64,000 nt of DNA from Salinimicrobium sp035607535. GTDB lineage: Bacteria > Bacteroidota > Bacteroidia > Flavobacteriales > Flavobacteriaceae. A program made the position numbers and the translations under genes. Shown here piece after piece: positions 17,477-28,029 of the stretch; the stretch's first letter is position 1, and each line of letters opens with the position of its first letter. The stretch lies in NCBI RefSeq assembly GCF_035607535.1, contig NZ_JAYDZX010000003.1, positions 248,001 through 312,000 of the forward strand, read 5' to 3'. Below the pieces are notes generated by a model that was given only the letters and a program-made list of their open reading frames with translations, was not told the origin of the DNA and ran no database searches.

Positions 17477-19876
17477 ATGAAGCACGGCTGGTTTAAAAAG
17501 CTGGGACTTTCCTTACTACTTGGAGTTTCTGCGAATATAGGTGCCAATGCACAACTACAGGAAGTGGATATCCTAAACGCTCCGGTAGACGTTTCCAAAG
17601 ACTTTGTCGACTATAACAACACGTTTTATTTTGCCGATGAGCTGGTGGATTTTGATCCCGCGACCGGGAAGGGAACTGTGAAGTTCCTGCGTCACGACTA
17701 CCAGACCCGGCAGGCTTTCAACAATATGTTGATGAGGCCGGTTCCTATTGAAGCGAACGAATTTCCCACTACCGAATATGAAGCTTCCCCTGTTTTGCCG
17801 TTTCAGCTGCAGTTTGTTTCGGACAGGACGGTGCGGCTAAAAGTAGCTTCGGGCCCTCAGTTCCATAAGCAGGAGGAGTCCTTGATGTTGATCGACGGGG
17901 TTGCGCCAAACAATCCGCAGGACTGGAAGTACTCAAAGATCGATGGTGGCCACAGGTACACGAGTGCTCACGGGCGGGTAGATATCATGGTACAGCCGTG
18001 GCATGTTAAGCTCTACGATGAGAATGGAAAATTACTGACCAGCACCCTGCACAGCAGCGACGTCACCAATACCTATACTCCTGTCCTGCCTTTTTCATAT
18101 GTAAGAAGGAACAGCGATTATTCCCGAAGCATGGCAGCGGTTTTAAGCCTTGAGCCGGGAGAGAAGATCTTTGGACTTGGAGAAGCGTTTACACAGTTCA
18201 ACAAACGCGGCCAGAAAGTGGTGCTTTGGGTGGATGACGCCAACGGTGTACAGAACGAGACCATGTATAAACCAATTCCGTTTTACATGAGTAACCGCGG
18301 CTACGGAGTATTTATGCACACTTCTTCCCCAATTACGCTGGATATCGGAAAATATTTTAACGCTGCCAACAACATGATGTTAGGCGACGATGAAGCCGAT
18401 CTTTTCTTCTTCCTCGGGGAGCCTAAAGATATTCTTGATGAATACACCGACCTTACCGGAAAATCTGAAATGCCGCCGTTGTGGTCCTTCGGATTCTGGA
18501 TGAGCCGTATCACTTATTTTTCTGAAAAAGAAGGAAGAGAGATTGCGGCAAATCTTCGAAAGTTTAAGATACCAAGTGATGTGATCCACTTTGATACCGG
18601 ATGGTTTGATGTAGATTGGCGAAACAACTATGAGTTTGCCGAAGATCGATTTGAGGATCCTGTAGATATGATGCAGGATATGAAAAAGGACGGCTTCCAT
18701 GTTTCTTTATGGCAGCTTCCATATTTCACTCCGAAAAATACCCTTTTTGACGAGATAGTGGATAAGGAACTTGCGGTAAAAGATCGCAAAGGAAATATTC
18801 CTTTCGAGGATGCGGTGCTCGATTTTTCCAATCCTGAAACTGTGGAATGGTATCAGGGAAAACTGAAGCATTTATTCGATCAGGGAGTTGGTGTCTTTAA
18901 AGTTGATTTTGGAGAGGCTGCTCCGGCTGAAGGATTGTACCATTCAGGCCGTACCGGCTTTTACGAGCACAACCTTTATCCGTTACGATACAACAAAGCG
19001 GTTGCTGAATTGACCAAAAAAGAAAAGGGATACTCTCTCATCTGGGCTCGAAGCACCTGGGCCGGAAGTCAGCGGTACCCACTACATTGGGGTGGTGATG
19101 CCGCAACTACAAATACTGCAATGTCGGCTACTTTGCGCGGCGGACTTTCCCTCGGGCTTAGCGGTTTCAGTTTCTGGAGCCACGACGTGGGCGGATTTGT
19201 TACTGCAGCCCCCGAAGATCTTTATCGACGATGGACTCCCTTCGGAATGCTTTCCTCTCATGTGAGAAGCCACGGAGAGCCACCAACAGAGCCATGGCTA
19301 TACAACGAGAGCTTCCTGAAAGCCTTCAGAAAAGCCGATAACATGCGCTACGAGCTTATGCCTTACATCTATGCGCAGGCGAAACTGAGTTCAGAACAGG
19401 GATTGCCAATGATGCGGGCGCTGTTTGTTGAATTTCCTAACGATCCCGGTTCCTGGTTGATTGATGACCAGTATTTGTTTGGATCAGATATACTGGTGGC
19501 GCCGCTATTTGAGGAGATCACCGAAAGAGACGTATACCTGCCGGAAGGAAAATGGATAGATTATCAAACCGGAAAAGTTTATGAAAAGGGTTGGCATAAG
19601 ATAAAATCAGGAGACATTCCTATTGTTGTGCTGGTTAAAGACGGTACTGTGATTCCACATATTAAACTGGCGCAGTCGACTCAGGCGATGGACTGGAAAA
19701 ATCTAAATCTGAAGGTATATGCAGCCGATGGAACAAATGCTGCTTCAGGAAAAATTTACCTTCCGAAGGGAAATAAAGTAGAAACAATAAAGGTGTCAAA
19801 AAGGGCAAATTCGTTTGAGATTTCAGATAATCCGCTTGCCGGACAAACAACTTTAAAAATAGATTCGAGAAAATAA
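17477..19876 (+). CDS. GH31 alpha-xylosidase-type glycosidase
   Basis: I start at the ATG at 17477, which places a normal signal peptide (MKHGWFKKLG to GANAQ) at the N-terminus; an ATG 10 codons earlier adds only a polar tail. About 799 residues. The nucleophile is the Asp of VFKVDFGEA (residue 477) and the acid/base the Asp of HWGGDAATT (541). The KxDFGE context and the ARSTWAGSQRYPLHWGGD stretch resemble E. coli YicI, an alpha-xylosidase, more than alpha-glucosidases. No PA14 insert is evident. Likely removes alpha-1,6-xylose from xyloglucan oligosaccharides. Confidence 0.86.
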   Translation: MKHGWFKKLGLSLLLGVSANIGANAQLQEVDILNAPVDVSKDFVDYNNTFYFADELVDFDPATGKGTVKFLRHDYQTRQAFNNMLMRPVPIEANEFPTTEYEASPVLPFQLQFVSDRTVRLKVASGPQFHKQEESLMLIDGVAPNNPQDWKYSKIDGGHRYTSAHGRVDIMVQPWHVKLYDENGKLLTSTLHSSDVTNTYTPVLPFSYVRRNSDYSRSMAAVLSLEPGEKIFGLGEAFTQFNKRGQKVVLWVDDANGVQNETMYKPIPFYMSNRGYGVFMHTSSPITLDIGKYFNAANNMMLGDDEADLFFFLGEPKDILDEYTDLTGKSEMPPLWSFGFWMSRITYFSEKEGREIAANLRKFKIPSDVIHFDTGWFDVDWRNNYEFAEDRFEDPVDMMQDMKKDGFHVSLWQLPYFTPKNTLFDEIVDKELAVKDRKGNIPFEDAVLDFSNPETVEWYQGKLKHLFDQGVGVFKVDFGEAAPAEGLYHSGRTGFYEHNLYPLRYNKAVAELTKKEKGYSLIWARSTWAGSQRYPLHWGGDAATTNTAMSATLRGGLSLGLSGFSFWSHDVGGFVTAAPEDLYRRWTPFGMLSSHVRSHGEPPTEPWLYNESFLKAFRKADNMRYELMPYIYAQAKLSSEQGLPMMRALFVEFPNDPGSWLIDDQYLFGSDILVAPLFEEITERDVYLPEGKWIDYQTGKVYEKGWHKIKSGDIPIVVLVKDGTVIPHIKLAQSTQAMDWKNLNLKVYAADGTNAASGKIYLPKGNKVETIKVSKRANSFEISDNPLAGQTTLKIDSRK

Positions 19877-19947
19877 AAATCAAAAATCAGGTTCCGGAAT
19901 ATGACTCAAAAATGGCATTTTTGGAACCTCTTCAGAATGAAAGAAAA

Positions 19948-21948
19948 ATGAACAGGAAAATCACATTAATTCCGGCTTTGCTCTTATCAGTGTTAAGCTT
20001 CGGGCAGCAAAATAAAATTCAGGAGCTCAGCTCTCCCGAAGGAAAGAATAAGATCGTATTTCAGCTTGAGAATGAAAGGCCGAAATATTCAGTTTCACAC
20101 GGTGCCACCGAAGTGATTACTCCTTCAGAAATGGGCTTCGTTTTTAAGAACAACGACTCTCTCAACAAGAATTTTAAGGTAACCAATGTTGTTCGTAACA
20201 CTGTAGACAACACCTGGGAGCAGGTTTGGGGCGAGAAGCAAAAGATCAGGAACAACTATAATGAGCTGGTTGTTGACCTTCAGGAGAAAAAAGGAAAAAA
20301 AAGAAAGCTGCAAATTCAATTCAGGGCATACGATGACGGAGTTGCCTTTAGGTACGTTTTTCCGAAGCAGGGAATCAAAGACAGCATCTTTATCATGGAC
20401 GAGCTCACCACTTTCGATTTGAAACATGACGGCAAAGCCTGGTGGATCCCTGCTTATCACGAACAACGCTACGAGAACCTCTATGAAGCTTCTCCGGTAA
20501 GTACGCTGGACACGGTTCATACGCCGCTTACTATCGAGAGCGACAGCGGCCTTGCCCTCAGTTTTCATGAAGCTAATCTCACCGATTTTGCAAGTACAAC
20601 TTTATATCCTGTTTCCGGAACTAAATTGAAGACAGATTTGGTACCATGGTCAGACGGTGTGAAGGTGAGAACAGTAGACTCTTTTACCACTCCCTGGAGA
20701 ACGATTCAAATAGCCGAAGAGCCTAAAGATCTTATTACTTCTTATCTCATCCTCAACCTGAACGAACCGAACAAGATCGAGGACACGAGCTGGATTGAGC
20801 CGTATAAATACATCGGGATCTGGTGGGGAATGCACATTGGAAAATACACTTTTTGGGAAGGTCCAAATCATGGAGCGTCTACCAAAAATGCCAAGGAACA
20901 CATAGATTACGCGAAGCAGCTGGGAATTGACAACCTGCTTATCGAAGGCTGGAATAAAGGCTGGACGCCGGAGTGGTACCAAAACCACATGCACATGTTT
21001 GATTTCACTACTTCTACAGATGATTTTGATCTTGAGGAAGTAACTGAATACGGAGCCAAAAATGGCGTTAGGATCGTTGGATACCACGAAACCGGTTCTA
21101 ACATTGACAACTATTTGAAACAGGTTGACAGCGCCTTTGCCCTTTACAACAAGGTGGGCGTGCGCAGCGTGAAGATTGGTCACGTAGGTTCCATGCTCAA
21201 CATGAAGGAGTGGCATCACGGGCAATTTGGGGTAAATTATTTCAGGTATATCCTCAAGAAAGCAGCCGATTACAAGCTTACAGTTTATTTCCACGAACCT
21301 ATCAAAGACACGGGCGAACGCCGCACATATCCAAACATGATGGCTCGCGAAGGTGGCCGCGGTATTGAGTACAACGCCTGGAGCGAAGGAAATCCACCGG
21401 GTCATACCGCGATCCTTCCCTTTACCCGGTTCCTCGCAGGACCTATGGATTTCACTGCCGGAATCCTGGATGTGGAAAATAAACAGGGTTACCCCGGAAG
21501 AAGAGTACATTCCACTTCCTCGAAACAGCTGGCCTTACTGGTGGTTGTTTATTCTCCGGTACAGATGTTGGCCGATCTGCCCGAAAACTACGTAGGCAAG
21601 CCTGAATTTAAGTTCCTGAAAGATGTGCCGGTGAACTGGCAGGACACCCAAGTACTCAATGGTTCAATAGGCGAATTCGTTACTATTGTTCGCAAGGACA
21701 TAGATAGCGATGACTGGTACCTCGGAAGCCTTACCAATGAAGAAGCCCGTGATCTTGAGATCGAGCTTGACTTCCTTGATGCCGGAGCTACTTATGAAGC
21801 TCAGATCTATGCTGATGCTGAAGGAACCGGATATAAAACTAATTCAACAGAAGTAGAAATTTCGACAAAGGAGGTAACCTCTGAAGATAAGCTTACCCTG
21901 AAGTTAGGAGAAAGCGGAGGGACTGCCATTAGATTTAAAAAGCTCTAA
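19948..21948 (+). CDS. GH97 glycosidase, inverting SusB-like type (probable alpha-glucosidase)
   Basis: I use the ATG at 19948; the 12 codons before it run through a palindromic intergenic element. About 666 residues, with signal peptide ending LSFGQ. Typical GH97 N-terminal beta-sandwich, TIM barrel and C-terminal domain. The position of the Asp nucleophile of retaining members reads VKIGH (no Asp). Instead Glu residues stand in YHETG (381), FHEPIK (450) and RGIEY (474); their spacing of 69 and 24 equals that of the SusB catalytic glutamates as I recall them (439, 508, 532). This points to an inverting, SusB-like enzyme. Its job in a xyloglucan-like cluster is not obvious. Confidence 0.85.
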   Translation: MNRKITLIPALLLSVLSFGQQNKIQELSSPEGKNKIVFQLENERPKYSVSHGATEVITPSEMGFVFKNNDSLNKNFKVTNVVRNTVDNTWEQVWGEKQKIRNNYNELVVDLQEKKGKKRKLQIQFRAYDDGVAFRYVFPKQGIKDSIFIMDELTTFDLKHDGKAWWIPAYHEQRYENLYEASPVSTLDTVHTPLTIESDSGLALSFHEANLTDFASTTLYPVSGTKLKTDLVPWSDGVKVRTVDSFTTPWRTIQIAEEPKDLITSYLILNLNEPNKIEDTSWIEPYKYIGIWWGMHIGKYTFWEGPNHGASTKNAKEHIDYAKQLGIDNLLIEGWNKGWTPEWYQNHMHMFDFTTSTDDFDLEEVTEYGAKNGVRIVGYHETGSNIDNYLKQVDSAFALYNKVGVRSVKIGHVGSMLNMKEWHHGQFGVNYFRYILKKAADYKLTVYFHEPIKDTGERRTYPNMMAREGGRGIEYNAWSEGNPPGHTAILPFTRFLAGPMDFTAGILDVENKQGYPGRRVHSTSSKQLALLVVVYSPVQMLADLPENYVGKPEFKFLKDVPVNWQDTQVLNGSIGEFVTIVRKDIDSDDWYLGSLTNEEARDLEIELDFLDAGATYEAQIYADAEGTGYKTNSTEVEISTKEVTSEDKLTLKLGESGGTAIRFKKL

Positions 21949-21986
21949 CTAAAATTGGCTGAAGTTGTTCAACTGAAATAAGTGAA

Positions 21987-24155
21987 ATGAAGAAGTTCTG
22001 TTTTACCATCCTACTTGCTTTGACTGTGGCTCCCCTATGGGCACAACAGGCAGTGGAACATCCCTTTCAAAATCCGCAGTTGGATCCGGAAGAGCGAATA
22101 GATAATCTTTTGTCGCTCATGACGCTGGATGAAAAGGTGATTGCGCTGAGCACAAATCCGTCAGTGCCGCGCCTCGGAGTCAAGGGCACAGGGCATGTAG
22201 AAGGGCTGCACGGACTCGCGCTTGGTGGTCCTGCCGGCTGGGAAGGAAGAAACCGGGAAGTGCAGGTAACTACCACTTTTCCGCAGGCTTACGGACTGGG
22301 AGAGACCTGGGACAGGGAACTTATACAAAAGGTCGCTGCTGCCGAAGGTCTTGAGACACGCTTTGCATTTCAAAAATACAACCACGGCGGACTCGTAGTG
22401 AGGGCGCCAAACGCCGATCTTGCAAGGGATCCACGTTGGGGCCGTACCGAAGAAAGCTATGGGGAAGACGCATTTTTGGCAGGTGAATTAACCGTGGCTT
22501 TTGTCAAAGGTCTACAGGGAGATCATCCAAAATACTGGCAGACCGCTTCTCTTATGAAGCACTTCCTTGCCAATTCAAATGAAGATGGCCGTACCTACAC
22601 CTCGTCAGATTTTGATGACCGGTTGTGGAGAGAGTATTACGCCTTACCCTTCAAAAAAGGCATTTTGGAAGGTGGTTCTAAGGCCTATATGGCGGCCTAT
22701 AACAAAGTGAATGGAATCCCGGCAATGGTTCACCCAATGATCAAGGAGATCACTGTTGAAGAATGGGGGCAAAACGGGATCATTTGTACAGATGGTGGCG
22801 CCTTCAAGCTCCTACTTTCAGATCATAAATATTATCCGGACAAGTACAAAGGAGCAGCTGCGACCATTAAGGCTGGCATTAATCAGTTTCTCGATGAATA
22901 CACCGAAGCTGTTTATGGTGCCCTGGCGCAGGGATATTTAACCGAAGGCGATCTTGATGAGGTGCTCCGCGGAAATTACCGGGTGATGATCAATCTCGGG
23001 ATGCTCGATCCTGCGGAGGACAATCCTTACGCTCAAATCGGAAAAAAGGAAGATGCTGAAGAACCCTGGAATTCTGAAGCCCATAAAGAGCTCGCTCTTG
23101 AAGCTACCCGAAAATCTATCGTACTGCTGAAAAATGATCCAAAGCAGCAACTTTTACCGCTTAAGAAGAAGAAGCTTGAGAAGATTGCGGTCATTGGTCC
23201 GCGGACTGATGAGGTGCTTCTCGACTGGTACAGCGGTACTCCGCCGTACCGTGTGACTCCGCTGGAAGGCATCAGAAATAAAGTGGGAGAAAACGTGGAA
23301 ATTCTAATAGCCAAAAACAATGCCGATGGAAAAGCGGCCCGAATTGCAAAAGAGGCAGATGTTGCCATTGTGCTGGTAGGGAATCATCCTGTTTGCGACG
23401 CCGGCTGGGCAGACTGTCCCGTTCCAAGTGAAGGAAAGGAATCTGTCGATCGTCAAAGCCTTAGTCTTGAAACCGAAGATTTGATCAAGCTGGTTCATCA
23501 GGCGAATCCGAAGACTGTGGTGGTGCTGATCAGCAGTTTTCCCTATGCTATTAACTGGACGCAGAAATATGTTCCGGCAATTGTGCATATGACGCAGAAT
23601 AGTCAGGAGCTTGGGAATGGGCTGGCAGATGTGCTTTTCGGAGATTATAATCCGGCCGGAAGGCTTACCCAAACCTGGGTGAAGGACATTACCGATCTGC
23701 CGGATTTGATGGACTACAACATCAGGAATGGCCGCACTTATATGTATTTCAAAGCGAAACCGCTGTACGCTTTCGGGCATGGCCTGAGCTATTCGAACTT
23801 CGATTACAAAAATCTGAAGATCGACAGGCAAAATCTGAGCAAAGATGGGATTGCGACAATAAAAGTAGACGTAAAAAACACCGGATCACGCGACGGCGAA
23901 GAAGTCGTGCAACTTTACGTAAAACATCTAAATTCTTCCGTAGAAAGGCCAATTAAAGAACTCAAAGGCTTTAAGCGAGTGGAAATAAAAGCGGGAGAAA
24001 CTAAAACAGTTGAAATTCCGCTGAAGGCTTCTGATCTTGAATACTGGAATCCCGAAACTTCAGAATGGACTCTTGAGAAAGGGGCTGTTGAAATCCAGGT
24101 TGGAGGAGCTTCAGACCAAATATATTTAACTAAAAAATTACCTATTCAAAAATAA
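21987..24155 (+). CDS. GH3 glycosidase (beta-glucosidase or beta-xylosidase)
   Basis: A 722-residue secreted GH3 enzyme with signal peptide ending PLWAQ. N-terminal (beta/alpha) barrel, alpha/beta sandwich (from about residue 375) and a fibronectin III-like end domain (ATIKVDVKNTGSRDGEEVVQLYV). The nucleophile should be D269 in GIICTDGGAF; most GH3 enzymes have S-D-W/Y there, so this belongs to a distinct subgroup. KHF at 191-193 is the usual substrate-binding His pair. Located 38 nt after GH97 and 7 nt before the second GH3. Confidence 0.88.
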   Translation: MKKFCFTILLALTVAPLWAQQAVEHPFQNPQLDPEERIDNLLSLMTLDEKVIALSTNPSVPRLGVKGTGHVEGLHGLALGGPAGWEGRNREVQVTTTFPQAYGLGETWDRELIQKVAAAEGLETRFAFQKYNHGGLVVRAPNADLARDPRWGRTEESYGEDAFLAGELTVAFVKGLQGDHPKYWQTASLMKHFLANSNEDGRTYTSSDFDDRLWREYYALPFKKGILEGGSKAYMAAYNKVNGIPAMVHPMIKEITVEEWGQNGIICTDGGAFKLLLSDHKYYPDKYKGAAATIKAGINQFLDEYTEAVYGALAQGYLTEGDLDEVLRGNYRVMINLGMLDPAEDNPYAQIGKKEDAEEPWNSEAHKELALEATRKSIVLLKNDPKQQLLPLKKKKLEKIAVIGPRTDEVLLDWYSGTPPYRVTPLEGIRNKVGENVEILIAKNNADGKAARIAKEADVAIVLVGNHPVCDAGWADCPVPSEGKESVDRQSLSLETEDLIKLVHQANPKTVVVLISSFPYAINWTQKYVPAIVHMTQNSQELGNGLADVLFGDYNPAGRLTQTWVKDITDLPDLMDYNIRNGRTYMYFKAKPLYAFGHGLSYSNFDYKNLKIDRQNLSKDGIATIKVDVKNTGSRDGEEVVQLYVKHLNSSVERPIKELKGFKRVEIKAGETKTVEIPLKASDLEYWNPETSEWTLEKGAVEIQVGGASDQIYLTKKLPIQK

Positions 24156-24162
24156 GATTTAC

Positions 24163-26412
24163 ATGAAAAATAGATTTATTCCGTTACTGGGCATTTTCAG
24201 CATATTCAGTTTTACAGCCTGTAATAACGCCGTTCAGGACGAGATGGCCGTTGCAGAAACGACTCCCGAAAAAGCCATTTTTGAAGGGCAACCTTTGAGC
24301 ATGGAATACGAAGACGAGATCACCAAATTGATCTCGCAGATGACCCTTGAAGAAAAGGCCGGAATGCTGCATGGAACCAGTATGTTTGCAACCTCAGGCG
24401 TGCCAAGACTGGGAATTCCAGAACTGACAATGGCCGATGGGCCTCTTGGAATTCGCGAAGAAATTTCCCGCGACTCCTGGGCTCCTGCAGGCTGGACCAA
24501 TGACTTTGCTACCTATCTTCCTGCAGGGGCAGGACTTTCGGCTACCTGGAATCCGCAGCTGGCATATACCTTTGGAAACGTAATTGGCGCAGAGGCACGT
24601 GACAGGAATAAAGATGTTTTGCTAGCACCTGCTTTCAATATTATCAGGACTCCGCTAGGTGGCCGTACGTATGAATACTTCTCTGAAGATCCATTTTTGA
24701 ATACCCAAATTACTGTTCCTTACATCGTGGGAGTTCAGGAAAATGACGTGGCAGCCTGTATCAAGCACTATGCTGTAAACAATCAGGAAACCAATCGCGG
24801 GACGGTAGATGTTCAAATGGATGAGCGAACTCTAAGAGAAATTTACCTTCCGGCTTTTGAAGCTGCGATCACAGACGCGCATGCCTACAGTGTAATGGGA
24901 GCTTACAACAGGTTCCGCGGAGATTATCTCAACGAGAATGAATATATGCTTCAGAATGTCCTGAGAGACCAGTGGGGCTTTAAGGGAATAGTAATATCGG
25001 ACTGGGCTGCAATTCACAGTACTGTAAAGGCTTTAAAAGCCGGAGCAGATGTGGAGATGGGAACGCCCCGGCCTTTTAATGAGTTCTATTTTGCCGATCC
25101 TCTTATAGCAGCAGTAAAAGCCGGCGAACTTTCAGAAGAAGAGGTGGACAAGCACGTAAGGCGGGTGCTAAGGTTGATGTACAACATCAAGAGCATTGAT
25201 TCTACCGGCCGTGCAAAAGGTGCCCGAAATACCGAGCAGCACTTAAAAGATGCGTACGATATTGCTTCAGAATCTATTGTACTCCTCAAAAATGACAAAA
25301 AAATGCTGCCTTTAGATCTTGAAGGGATCTCAAGTATAGCAGTGATAGGTGATAACGCTACAAAGAAGAATGCTTTGGGCGGTTTTGGAGCCGGAGTAAA
25401 AACAAAACTGGAGGTGACTCCGCTGGAAGGTCTTCAGAACAGGTTACCTGAATCCATTCAGATAAACCATGCACAGGGTTACCTGGAGCGCTACTCTAAG
25501 ACCGATAAAGCTAAATATGGTGATATTACCTTAAATGGGCCTGTAACTATTGATGAACTTGATCCACAATTGTTAGAAGAGGCTGTAAATGCTGCAAAGA
25601 ATTCTGATGTTGCTATTATTTTTGCCGGTTCTAATCGCGATTACGAGACTGAAGCTTCAGACCGTGCCAATCTTGACCTCCCATTTGGGCAGGAAGAATT
25701 GATCAATAAAGTAATGGAGGCTAATCCCAATACCATTGTGGTGATGATCGCAGGTGCTCCTTTTGATATTGAAAATGTTGATCAAAGAGCGTCTACTTTA
25801 GTGTGGAGCTGGTTTAATGGCTCTGAAGGTGGAAATGCTTTGGCAGATGTGCTCCTTGGTAAAGTGAATCCTTCCGGAAAACTTCCATGGACCATGCCTA
25901 AAAATCTTGAAGATTCTCCTGCGCATGCAACCAAAAGTTTCCCCGGAGGCGATGTAGCCACTTACGACGAGGGAATCCTTGTTGGGTACAAATGGTTTGA
26001 CACTAAGAATATAGAACCGCTGTATCCTTTCGGGTACGGACTTTCTTACACCGATTTTGAGCTGTCAAATGCAAAAGTAGACAAGACGGAAGCCTATGCT
26101 AATGCCGAAACCATTAGAGTTTCTGTAGATGTTGAAAATACCGGAAAGCTTGATGGGAAAGAGGTAGTGCAGCTTTATGTTTCAAAAGAAGATTCAGAAG
26201 TAGAGCGTGCCGCTCAGGAGCTGAAGGGCTTCATAAAAGCTTTAGTGCCGGCCGGAGGATCAAAGACCGTTACCATAGAAATTCCTGTAAAAGATCTTGC
26301 TTACTACAGCAACGAAAATAGTGACTGGGTAGTTGAGCCGGGAACTTATACCTTAAGAATCGGAAATTCTTCGAGAAACATCTCAGAAGAAGTGATTGTT
26401 AACATCAAATAA
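24163..26412 (+). CDS. GH3 beta-glucosidase lipoprotein
   Basis: A 749-residue GH3 enzyme whose signal ends in the lipobox FTAC (Cys20). The nucleophile is D280 in GIVISDWAAIHS, KHYAVNNQE (201-209) holds the substrate-binding Lys-His, and the C-terminal fibronectin III-like domain has the VENTGKLDGKEVVQLYV motif. It is quite different from the preceding GH3, so the two are not a recent duplication. Probably removes glucose from oligosaccharides after side chains are gone. Translationally close to GH29 (2 nt gap). Confidence 0.9.
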   Translation: MKNRFIPLLGIFSIFSFTACNNAVQDEMAVAETTPEKAIFEGQPLSMEYEDEITKLISQMTLEEKAGMLHGTSMFATSGVPRLGIPELTMADGPLGIREEISRDSWAPAGWTNDFATYLPAGAGLSATWNPQLAYTFGNVIGAEARDRNKDVLLAPAFNIIRTPLGGRTYEYFSEDPFLNTQITVPYIVGVQENDVAACIKHYAVNNQETNRGTVDVQMDERTLREIYLPAFEAAITDAHAYSVMGAYNRFRGDYLNENEYMLQNVLRDQWGFKGIVISDWAAIHSTVKALKAGADVEMGTPRPFNEFYFADPLIAAVKAGELSEEEVDKHVRRVLRLMYNIKSIDSTGRAKGARNTEQHLKDAYDIASESIVLLKNDKKMLPLDLEGISSIAVIGDNATKKNALGGFGAGVKTKLEVTPLEGLQNRLPESIQINHAQGYLERYSKTDKAKYGDITLNGPVTIDELDPQLLEEAVNAAKNSDVAIIFAGSNRDYETEASDRANLDLPFGQEELINKVMEANPNTIVVMIAGAPFDIENVDQRASTLVWSWFNGSEGGNALADVLLGKVNPSGKLPWTMPKNLEDSPAHATKSFPGGDVATYDEGILVGYKWFDTKNIEPLYPFGYGLSYTDFELSNAKVDKTEAYANAETIRVSVDVENTGKLDGKEVVQLYVSKEDSEVERAAQELKGFIKALVPAGGSKTVTIEIPVKDLAYYSNENSDWVVEPGTYTLRIGNSSRNISEEVIVNIK

Positions 26413-26414
26413 TT

Positions 26415-27929
26415 ATGAAATACACCGGATTGTTGTACCTGCTCCTGTCGGCATTTTTTCTCACCTCCTGTGGGAGCAGGGAACAGGCCGCTGTGGCAGA
26501 ATCGGAACCGCGGTACGTGGCCGATTGGGATTCTCTTGCTAAATACGACGAAGCTGCCGATTGGTTTAAGGATGCCAAGTTCGGGATCTATGCCCATTGG
26601 GGAGTGCTTTCTGTTCCGGCTTACGCCAACGACTGGTTTCCGCGGAACATGCACGTGGAGGGGACCAGTGAATATGAACATCACGTAAAAACATACGGAC
26701 CACATTCCGAATTTGGTTATCATGATTACGTGCCTATGTTCAAAGCCGAAGAATTTGATGCTGATGCCTGGGCCGAACTCTGGAAAAAGGCAGGAGCAAA
26801 ATTTGGTGGAATTGTAGCCATCCATCATGACGGCTGGTCTAACTGGGACAGTGAGATTAATCCGTGGAACTCTGTTGATATGGGTCCGAACAGAGATATC
26901 GTAGGAGAGCTTGAAAAGGCAATAAAGATGAGGGATATGAAATTTGTCACCACTTTTCATAAAGCCCGGAATCTGCAGATCTTTCAGCAGGACTCGACCA
27001 AATGGCTGGACGACACTTCATACTTCCCATACAATCCAAAGCTGCCGACTTCTTCTGAAGATTCCTTGCTGTCAATCATGTATGGCAATATTCCGAAGGA
27101 GCAATTTTATAGGAACTGGCTGGGAGAGCTAAAAGAAGTCATAGATAACTACAGCCCCGATCTCATCTACTTCGACGGAAAACTTAATAAGTTACCTGAC
27201 TCTTTAAAAAGGCAATTCGTAGCTTATTATTTAAACCATGCCGACGCCAAAAACAAAGAAGTAGTCATCACTCATAAAGAAGGGGAATTGCCGAAGTCTG
27301 TGAGTCTCGAAGACCTTGAAAAGGGCAGGATGAAAGACAAGACCGAAGAATACTGGCTTACCGATGAAACTGTTTCTGTTGGCAGCTGGAGTTACACCAA
27401 GGACCTCGGACTTAAAACGGCAGATGAGATTATTGACTTACTGGCTGATATTGTGAGTAAAAACGGAGCTTTGATGCTCAATGTATCTCCTAAAGCCAAC
27501 GGAGTAATTCCGCAGAACCAGCAGGAAATTTTGCTTGAGATCGGGGATTGGCTGGAGCGAAATGGAGAGGCGATCTATGGCACCCGCACGTGGGAAGTAT
27601 TTGGCGAAGGTCCGACGAAACAGGAGCGATCAGGGATGTTTTTAGATAAGCTCATTTATACAGCAGAAGATGTGCGATACACCAAAAAAGGTGATAATAT
27701 TTATGCAATTTTCCTGGGCTGGCCGGGAGACGGCAAAAAGGTGAAGTTAAATTCATTTTCTAAAGAAGTGTTGGGAGAGAAGTTGCCGAAGATAAAATCT
27801 GTTTCAGTTTTGGGAGAGCAGGGAACACTCGATTATGAGCTAAATGATGCCGGCCTTCATTTCACTACTCCTCAACAGAAAGTAGATGAGAAGGCGTTTG
27901 TTGTGAAGATAGAGACGCAGAATCTTTGA
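26415..27929 (+). CDS. GH29 alpha-L-fucosidase lipoprotein
   Basis: A 504-residue retaining fucosidase. Lipobox FLTSC (Cys19). GH29 signatures: KFGIYAHWGVLSVPAY, the fucose-binding HHDGW (137-141; the family usually has HHDGF), MGPNRDIVGEL, and the nucleophile D254 in IYFDGK. A C-terminal beta-sandwich completes the fold. Fucose is the terminal sugar of some xyloglucan side chains, which fits GH2 and GH31 upstream. The acid/base is not conserved across GH29 and I did not assign it. Confidence 0.88.
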   Translation: MKYTGLLYLLLSAFFLTSCGSREQAAVAESEPRYVADWDSLAKYDEAADWFKDAKFGIYAHWGVLSVPAYANDWFPRNMHVEGTSEYEHHVKTYGPHSEFGYHDYVPMFKAEEFDADAWAELWKKAGAKFGGIVAIHHDGWSNWDSEINPWNSVDMGPNRDIVGELEKAIKMRDMKFVTTFHKARNLQIFQQDSTKWLDDTSYFPYNPKLPTSSEDSLLSIMYGNIPKEQFYRNWLGELKEVIDNYSPDLIYFDGKLNKLPDSLKRQFVAYYLNHADAKNKEVVITHKEGELPKSVSLEDLEKGRMKDKTEEYWLTDETVSVGSWSYTKDLGLKTADEIIDLLADIVSKNGALMLNVSPKANGVIPQNQQEILLEIGDWLERNGEAIYGTRTWEVFGEGPTKQERSGMFLDKLIYTAEDVRYTKKGDNIYAIFLGWPGDGKKVKLNSFSKEVLGEKLPKIKSVSVLGEQGTLDYELNDAGLHFTTPQQKVDEKAFVVKIETQNL

Positions 27930-28029
27930 TCTGAACAAGGTTAAAAGAAGAACTGATTTTTACCCTTTCTGGAAGGTATACTGTTGACTTTGCTCTGAGA
28001 TTTTAAAGCTGATAATTAATTTCTGAAAT

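Noticed and set aside
20650..21510. Long minus-strand open frame (286 codons) opposite GH97
   Set aside because: It runs antisense inside a well-supported GH97 gene, has no domain or signal, and its composition is that expected from the complementary codons.
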